This document shows, one piece after another, positions 6,585 to 10,687 of a stretch of DNA of 10,687 nt. Location: positions 1 to 10,687 of the forward strand of contig SXZN01000259.1 in NCBI GenBank assembly GCA_005787865.1, given 5' to 3'. The position numbers and the translations under genes were made by a program. Within the stretch, counting starts at the first letter, position 1. Every line of letters begins with the position of its first letter. The notes under the pieces are model-generated. The model worked only from the letters and a program-made list of their open reading frames with translations, was not told the DNA's origin and did not search any database. The stretch is from Opitutaceae bacterium. GTDB lineage: Bacteria > Verrucomicrobiota > Verrucomicrobiia > Opitutales > Opitutaceae.

Positions 6585-7925
6585 CTAGCTGCCGATCGCC
6601 TCGGGTCGCGCCGTATGGATAATCGCGCGCACCGTGGTCTGCACGTGGCGTTCGACCGAGGGTTTCGCGGTACCGCCATTTTCTTCGCCCCAGATCACAC
6701 TGACTTCAGCTCCATCCACCGCCGCGGCGCGATCAATCATGGCGAGCGAAAACCAAGCCCGCACGTTCGCGGTATAAACGCTATAAGTAGAGAGCCCGAT
6801 CAGCGTGCCATTTTGCATGACACAATCGAAGGGCAGCGTTGAATAATGGCTACCCGGCTGCTCAAGATGCTTGTAGCGATCCCCGCCGCCCAAGGCACTC
6901 CCCAATATTTTGAGAACGTCATCGCGATTCCAAACCAGCCAAACCTTTTCGCGGTGCGGTTGCTTGGACATGGCTTCTAGGGCAGGGCGACCAATGAAGT
7001 CATGATCAAATTTTACATGGCGGCCATAGCCCAGGTCCCAAGGGGTTTGGTAATAGTCCTCGATTTTTTTCGAAACAAAACTGCCCCCGAGAGAAGCGTT
7101 CGCTTCGAAACCATCCGCGGGGAGCCACTCCCGATAAGGCTGCAGCGAGGCACTGTAAATAGCCGGCATGGGCGAAGGAATCCAGCCTGACTCGGGTGAG
7201 ACGGTGGCATAGGCGCGGCCCCCAACCTCGCGCAGGCCTAAGTCTTGCCCGGCTACCAGCAGGGCTTCGCGGACCGCATCGGCGTAATCAGCTGGCCCAA
7301 ACAGCTCCATGCCTTCGGTGCGAGCCATGCCATGACCAAGCGCTTTGATGGGCTTCCCGGCGATCGATAGCTCAGCGATATTGAAGAATTTTACCAATGG
7401 CAGCGATCCATCCACGGCTTTTGCCAGAATGGCCATCGCGTTTGGTCCCTGAATCTGAAAACGAAAAGTCTTTCGCCGTCCCTTGTTCTGCACGGAGCGA
7501 TCATCGCGGGTGACGGTGACGTCATAATCGCCGACTTCAGCGTTATAGGCGACCCAATGGGGCACCGACGGGCGGCCGCTAATATTGACCTTATTTTGGC
7601 CAAGACCAAAAAGAATTGCGTCACCAATCACGTACCCTTCGGGGTTACAGCAAACGATTTGTTTGGCCTTGCCGGGGCCGAAAGCGGCAAAGCTATTGAC
7701 GGCTAGATTCGTGAGCAGACGCATGACATCCGGGCCCTCGAAATAGATATCAGTCATGTGGTGGGAGAGATCAAAAAGCGCGGCGGTCTTCTGCCAGGCC
7801 GCTTGCTCATCCCGCCAATTGCTAAATTCTGGCTTGATCGGAAACACATAGGCGCCGACCTCAGCGTTGCGGAGCATTTCAACTGGGTTCGCCCAGGTTT
7901 TTAATTTATCTTCAAGTGATTTCAT
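6585..7925 (-). CDS. ligM: LigM/DesA-type tetrahydrofolate-dependent O-demethylase (GcvT family)
   Basis: This is a 446-residue cytoplasmic protein with the fold of the glycine-cleavage T-protein and DmdA families. It most resembles vanillate/3-O-methylgallate and syringate O-demethylases (LigM, DesA). Diagnostic stretches are NPVEMLRN (13-20), YVFPIKPEFSNWRDEQ (26-41), FDLSHHMTDIYFEGPD (51-66), GYVIGDAILF (97-106), SGRPSVPHW (116-124), ESGWIPSPMPAIY (245-257), PYREWLPA (263-270), TPWDLGYGRHVKFDHDFIGR (294-313) and a C-terminal WGEENGG. Known members move a methyl group from an aryl methyl ether to tetrahydrofolate. It is probably the first gene of a two-gene unit with the reductase-like gene, an association known from lignin-degrading Sphingobium. 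The ATG at 7923-7925 matches the family N-terminus. The exact substrate is not deducible: no ring-cleavage genes lie in the window, and a methylated sugar or other methyl ether remains possible. Confidence 0.88.
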   Translation of the reverse strand: MKSLEDKLKTWANPVEMLRNAEVGAYVFPIKPEFSNWRDEQAAWQKTAALFDLSHHMTDIYFEGPDVMRLLTNLAVNSFAAFGPGKAKQIVCCNPEGYVIGDAILFGLGQNKVNISGRPSVPHWVAYNAEVGDYDVTVTRDDRSVQNKGRRKTFRFQIQGPNAMAILAKAVDGSLPLVKFFNIAELSIAGKPIKALGHGMARTEGMELFGPADYADAVREALLVAGQDLGLREVGGRAYATVSPESGWIPSPMPAIYSASLQPYREWLPADGFEANASLGGSFVSKKIEDYYQTPWDLGYGRHVKFDHDFIGRPALEAMSKQPHREKVWLVWNRDDVLKILGSALGGGDRYKHLEQPGSHYSTLPFDCVMQNGTLIGLSTYSVYTANVRAWFSLAMIDRAAAVDGAEVSVIWGEENGGTAKPSVERHVQTTVRAIIHTARPEAIGS

Positions 7926-8141
7926 CGTGGGAGTGAATGGTGCGGGCTGGTCTAAGCGTGGTTGGGGTGATTAAATTAAGCCGCGAGCCAGCCAGCTGGG
8001 CCGAGAGGCTGGACAGTGGCGGCGACCAGGCATCGGAAAAAACTGCATCATTAACTTTAGCAAATTCCGACCTAAGCGTCTTGGCGCATAGGGCTTGTCT
8101 TCATTAGCATATCGGGCAGTAATTGGAAACTCGCCTACCTG
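7926..8141. promoter_or_regulatory. Divergent regulatory region between demethylase and AraC genes
   Basis: This 216-bp gap separates two divergently transcribed genes and should hold both promoters and the regulator's sites. Two exact copies of CTAAGCGT in the same orientation lie at 7952-7959 and 8072-8079, both followed within two bases by TTGG. AraC-family proteins often bind direct repeats, so they are candidate half-sites. A dyad CCAGC...GCTGG is also present around 7990-8014. For the AraC gene, TTGTCT (8095-8100) and AGTAAT (8118-8123) with 17-bp spacing form a weak sigma-70-like promoter. An AT-rich TTAATTTAAT stretch on the minus strand near 7971-7980 may be the -10 region for the demethylase unit. 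Confidence 0.4.
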
Positions 8142-8972
8142 ATGCGCGTTTCTCGACCCATTATTGTCACGTTACCCGATTACGGAGTACGCTTCGCTGA
8201 AAGTGCGCACGCGGTCGGCTTTCACATGGCGGAGCGGACAGATCCTTATCATAAATTAATTTATGTGTTATCGGGAAAGGTGGCTTATCGGGAAAAACGT
8301 CGAGCCGTGCCGGTGGAAGCGGGGGCGGGGAGTGTTTTGATCGTGCCGCGGGACGTGACGCATACGATTACAGATCAAGCGACCTCGATTTTGCTGCTGC
8401 TCTGTCTGAGTGGCGACTTTCTCAATCGGGAACCTGAGTTGGCGCGGTTGTGGCTGCCGTTGACCCGCGTGGTTGATCGTCAGCTCCGCTTGAGTCGACC
8501 GGGCCGGCAGCGGTTGGAAGCCATGTGGCGTCAGGCGATGGTGGAAGCCCAGCCCGTCCGGCTCGGTGGGGGCATCACCGTTCGAGCCATGGCGGCGCAG
8601 ACGCTCGTATTATTAGCCCGGTTGCCGGCTGAAGCCGGCGGGGCCGAGGCGAGTGCGCGAGTGGCGGCAGTGCGGCGGGAAATTGAGGAGACTTTTTATG
8701 ATGAGTGGGATCTCGACCGAGCGGCGGCCCGCGCGGGGCTCTCGCGTCGTCGGTTCACTGACTTATTTCGAACCGCCGCTGGCCGCACGTTTTGGGCGGT
8801 GCTCAATGACCTGCGACTGGCGCATGCGGCGATGCTGTTACAGCGCGGCGAACATTCGATCATGGGCGTCATGTTTTCCTGCGGTTTTAACGACGTCTCG
8901 CATTTTTACCGCATGTTTCGGCAGCGGTATGGGGCGGCGCCCCGCGCCTGGTTGGCGCGATCGACGCGTTGA
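8142..8972 (+). CDS. AraC-family transcriptional regulator with N-terminal cupin
   Basis: This is a 276-residue protein. Residues about 20-105 form a cupin-like sensor (PYHKLIYVLSGKVAYREK, then GSVLIVPRDVTHTI), the usual small-ligand pocket of this family. The last 100 residues are the double helix-turn-helix domain. The first HTH includes DLDRAAARAGLSRRRFTDLF and the second includes FSCGFNDVSHFYRMFRQRYG, followed by the conserved AAPRAWL turn. It is transcribed away from the demethylase and reductase pair, the normal layout for a regulator that responds to the pathway substrate and activates or represses the divergent genes. The ligand may therefore be the methoxylated compound, though this is inference. 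The ATG at 8142 gives a typical N-terminus and no Shine-Dalgarno precedes it. The 146 bp between its stop and the tRNA hold no clear terminator. Confidence 0.93.
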   Translation: MRVSRPIIVTLPDYGVRFAESAHAVGFHMAERTDPYHKLIYVLSGKVAYREKRRAVPVEAGAGSVLIVPRDVTHTITDQATSILLLLCLSGDFLNREPELARLWLPLTRVVDRQLRLSRPGRQRLEAMWRQAMVEAQPVRLGGGITVRAMAAQTLVLLARLPAEAGGAEASARVAAVRREIEETFYDEWDLDRAAARAGLSRRRFTDLFRTAAGRTFWAVLNDLRLAHAAMLLQRGEHSIMGVMFSCGFNDVSHFYRMFRQRYGAAPRAWLARSTR

Positions 8973-9073
8973 ATCAGAGAAAAATATTCGCCGGTATTGC
9001 GCAAATGATCAGGCTCAATTTTAGCTGAAATATCTCAGCGCTAGATCGAGGTCTGGGCGCGCCAACAAAATCC

Positions 9074-9101
9074 TTGCGCCACTCGAGACGGGGCGTATCC
9101 A
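9074..9101 (+). promoter_or_regulatory. Possible promoter of the tRNA-Leu gene
   Basis: TTGCGC (9074-9079) and TATCCA (9096-9101) with a 16-bp spacer lie 18 nt before the tRNA 5' end. The match to -35/-10 consensus is modest (4 of 6 and 3 of 6), so the call rests largely on position. Confidence 0.3.
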
Positions 9102-9118
9102 TGACCCTTCAGTTTTTA

Positions 9119-9203
9119 GCCCGGGTGGTGGAATTGGTAGACACGCAGGTCTCAGAAGCCTGTGCCTAACAGCATGACGGTTCGAGTCCGTCCTCGGGCA
9201 CCA
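9119..9203 (+). tRNA. tRNA-Leu, anticodon CAG, with encoded CCA
   Basis: An 85-nt cloverleaf folds by eye. The acceptor stem is GCCCGGG with CTCGGGC (one G-T pair), followed by discriminator A and an encoded CCA. The D arm contains TGGTGGAATTGGTAGACA. The anticodon stem is CAGGT with GCCTG, closing the loop CTCAGAA, with anticodon CAG at 9153-9155. A long class II variable arm (about 13 nt) and a T arm GACGG-TTCGAGT-CCGTC complete it. The long variable arm together with CAG identifies leucine, reading CUG codons. It is a stand-alone gene followed directly by a terminator. No integrase or duplicated 3' end was seen, so it is not visibly used as an attachment site. Confidence 0.97.
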
Positions 9204-9208
9204 TTTTT

Positions 9209-9240
9209 AAAGTCCGCTGGCTGTCCCCAGCGGACTTTTT
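9209..9240 (+). terminator. Rho-independent terminator of the tRNA-Leu gene
   Basis: A perfect 12-bp stem (AAAGTCCGCTGG with CCAGCGGACTTT) closes the 6-nt loop CTGTCC and runs into a T-rich tail, only 5 nt after the tRNA CCA end. Confidence 0.92.
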
Positions 9241-9413
9241 ATTTTGAAAATGGAGCCCAACTTCAGCGGGGGCCGGCTCCAGGGATTAAATGAAAATTCA
9301 CTGCAGCGCTTAATATTCTAGCTGTAAGCGCGCGGGGGATTGCCAAAGTCGACTTCGTCGTTTCATTTCGACCGCGAACCCCCGTGCAGCTCCGCCCTTT
9401 GCATCTCTCAGTC
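9241..9413. other. Intergenic leader of the cytochrome-like gene
   Basis: This segment between the tRNA terminator and the cytochrome-like gene has no ORF of note. It holds an inverted repeat CGCTTA/TAAGCG with a 12-nt spacer (9307-9312 and 9325-9330) that includes TAATAT, and a distant CGGGGG/CCCCCG pair (about 9332-9337 and 9379-9384). Either could be regulatory, but neither is convincing. No clear -35/-10 pair was found. Confidence 0.25.
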
Positions 9414-10687
9414 ATGGTTAATTATTTAGTAAACAGACTAGCCTCATGGCCGGCTCACCATCGGTCCGTGCGGTGGTTGTTCTGGGGTGGGTTGAGCGCG
9501 TTGGCTACGGTGGCCCGCGGCGTGGTCGCGCCTGAAGCCCCGATCGATTTTAATCGCGATATTCGGCCGGTGCTTTCTGAAAATTGCATCCGTTGTCACG
9601 GTCCGGATGAAGAGAACCGCAAGGGTGGGGAAAAAGGCCAAGGCGGCTTGCGGCTCGATACCCGCGCGGGGGCCTTGAATCTCATGGATGATCGGACCGC
9701 CATTGTGCCGGGCGCTCCGGACCAGAGTGAACTTTTTCTGCGGGTCATGACGAGCGACGAGAATGATCTGATGCCGCCGCTGAAAACCGGCAAACAATTG
9801 ACTGAAGCCCAAAAGACTTTGCTGAAAAAATGGATCGCGCAAGGGGCCCCCTACGCTGAGCACTGGTCTTATGTCCCCCCAGTGCGCCCCGCGGTGCCAT
9901 CTGTTAGTCAGCCGGCTTGGCCGGCCAATCCGATCGATCACTTTGTGCTGAATCGTATCGACCAAGAAAAATTAACGCCGGCACCCAGAGCTGATCGGGC
10001 GACCCTCGCGCGGCGGGTCTCACTCGACCTGACGGGCTTGGCTCCCACGCCGGCCGAGGTGGAGCACTTCATCGCGGACCAGGCGCCGAACGCTTACGAA
10101 CGCTTGGTTGATCGCTTGCTCGCGAAAAATACTTTTGGCGAACACTGGGCTCGGCTTTGGCTCGATCAGGCGCGGTATGCCGATTCCGCGGGCTATGCCG
10201 ATGATCCGCTCCGCATGATTTGGGCTTATCGCGATTATCTCATTCGTTCGTTTAATGCGAATAAGCCCTTTGACCAATTTACCATCGAGCAATTGGCGGG
10301 CGATCTCCTGCCGCACCCGACCGAGGATCAATTAATCGCCACCGCCTTTCATCGTAACACCACCACCAATAGTGAAGGGGGCACGGTTGACGAAGAATTC
10401 CGCAACATGGCGGTCGTCGATCGCGTGAATACCACGATGACGGTGTGGATGGGTTCTACGATGGCGTGCGCGCAATGTCACACGCACAAATACGATCCGT
10501 TCACGCAGGAAGATTATTTCCGCCTGTTCGCTATTCTCAATAATACGGCCGACGCTGACCGGCAAGATGAGGCGCCAGTCTTGCCCTTGTTTACGCCCGA
10601 ACGGAAAGCCCAGCGGCAGCAGATGGCCACAGAATTGGCGGCATTAGAAAAAACTCTCAGCACGCGAACGCCCGCTTTATTGGCGGC
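9414..10687 (+). CDS. Exported PSCyt1/DUF1549 cytochrome-c-like protein (5' part)
   Basis: The frame is open from ATG 9414 to the window edge (424 codons plus 2 nt), so the C-terminus is missing. Residues 1-42 look like a signal sequence: a basic start with HHRSVR, a hydrophobic WLFWGGLSALATVA and a small-residue cleavage region. A cytochrome-c domain of the Planctomycete type (PSCyt1) follows, with heme motif C58-IRC-H62 then GPDEENRKGG, and a likely axial Met at 120 in DLMPPLKTGK. Next is a DUF1549-type (PSCyt2) domain beginning NPIDHFVLNRID, with RRVSLDLTGLAPTPAEVE, HWARLWLDQARYADS and a second CxxCH at 352-356 (MACAQCHTHKYDP). A DUF1553 domain usually follows in such proteins and would lie beyond the edge. 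Function is poorly known; these proteins are thought to act in the periplasm in redox reactions, often near polysaccharide-degradation genes. A near-cognate TTG at 9399 is an alternative start. Confidence 0.9.
   Translation, partial: MVNYLVNRLASWPAHHRSVRWLFWGGLSALATVARGVVAPEAPIDFNRDIRPVLSENCIRCHGPDEENRKGGEKGQGGLRLDTRAGALNLMDDRTAIVPGAPDQSELFLRVMTSDENDLMPPLKTGKQLTEAQKTLLKKWIAQGAPYAEHWSYVPPVRPAVPSVSQPAWPANPIDHFVLNRIDQEKLTPAPRADRATLARRVSLDLTGLAPTPAEVEHFIADQAPNAYERLVDRLLAKNTFGEHWARLWLDQARYADSAGYADDPLRMIWAYRDYLIRSFNANKPFDQFTIEQLAGDLLPHPTEDQLIATAFHRNTTTNSEGGTVDEEFRNMAVVDRVNTTMTVWMGSTMACAQCHTHKYDPFTQEDYFRLFAILNNTADADRQDEAPVLPLFTPERKAQRQQMATELAALEKTLSTRTPALLA

Noticed and set aside
9011..9046. Imperfect hairpin (GCTGA-AATATC-TCAGC) after the AraC gene as a terminator
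   Set aside because: The stem is only 5 bp, AT-containing and not followed by a T-run.
9119..9203. tRNA-Leu as a possible integration site
   Set aside because: No integrase, no repeated copy of the tRNA 3' end and no phage or mobile gene is visible on either side in the window.
9307..9330. CGCTTA/TAAGCG inverted repeat upstream of the cytochrome-like gene, sharing TAAGCG with the AraC intergenic repeats
   Set aside because: The 6-nt core occurs elsewhere in the window and is too short to claim a shared operator.
9444..9965. 173-codon minus-strand ORF
   Set aside because: It is antisense to the cytochrome-like gene with its clear CxxCH and DUF1549 motifs. The translation shows no recognisable domain.

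Overview
The window looks like chromosomal DNA of a Verrucomicrobia-like bacterium, possibly from the Opitutaceae. The main evidence is the gene at the right edge. It is a cytochrome-c domain fused to a DUF1549-type domain, an architecture characteristic of Planctomycetes and Verrucomicrobia. The DNA is fairly GC-rich, apart from one AT-rich intergenic patch at about 2163-2347. None of the nine assigned start codons has a recognisable AGGAGG-type ribosome binding site. The lineage is an inference, since no rRNA or core marker gene is present.

Left third (1-3760, all minus strand). In transcription order this holds an NtrC-type response regulator with receiver, sigma-54 AAA+ and Fis-HTH domains (3760-2348). 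Next comes a small secreted helical protein (2162-1800), then a strong intrinsic terminator (1765-1734). After that come a probable outer-membrane beta-barrel protein (1706-510) and, 8 nt later, the N-terminus of a membrane-anchored sensor, probably a histidine kinase, that runs off the window (501-1). The AT-rich gap upstream of the small gene carries a sigma-54-like -24/-12 match with perfect palindromes 50-110 bp further upstream. This suggests that the regulator controls the small secreted protein as part of an envelope-sensing locus.

Middle (3969-7925). A plus-strand gene resembling the L-fucose isomerase family has a TATAAT box just upstream. It converges on a minus-strand pair: a LigM/DesA-type tetrahydrofolate-dependent O-demethylase (7925-6585), followed by a short methylenetetrahydrofolate reductase-like protein (6496-5690). 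The expected chemistry is transfer of a methyl group from a methoxylated compound to tetrahydrofolate, then oxidation of methyl-THF to methylene-THF. A divergent cupin-AraC regulator (8142-8972) probably controls the pair through the 216-bp shared intergenic region.

Right part (8973-10687). A complete tRNA-Leu(CAG) gene with encoded CCA is followed directly by a 12-bp-stem terminator. It is followed by the 5' portion of the exported PSCyt1/DUF1549 cytochrome-like gene, which continues past the window edge. No mobile element, CRISPR array, rRNA or phage gene is visible. The most notable signals are the demethylase module in this genomic background, the reductase lacking the expected flavin-site aspartate, and the arrangement of the regulator, secreted-protein, barrel and sensor genes.
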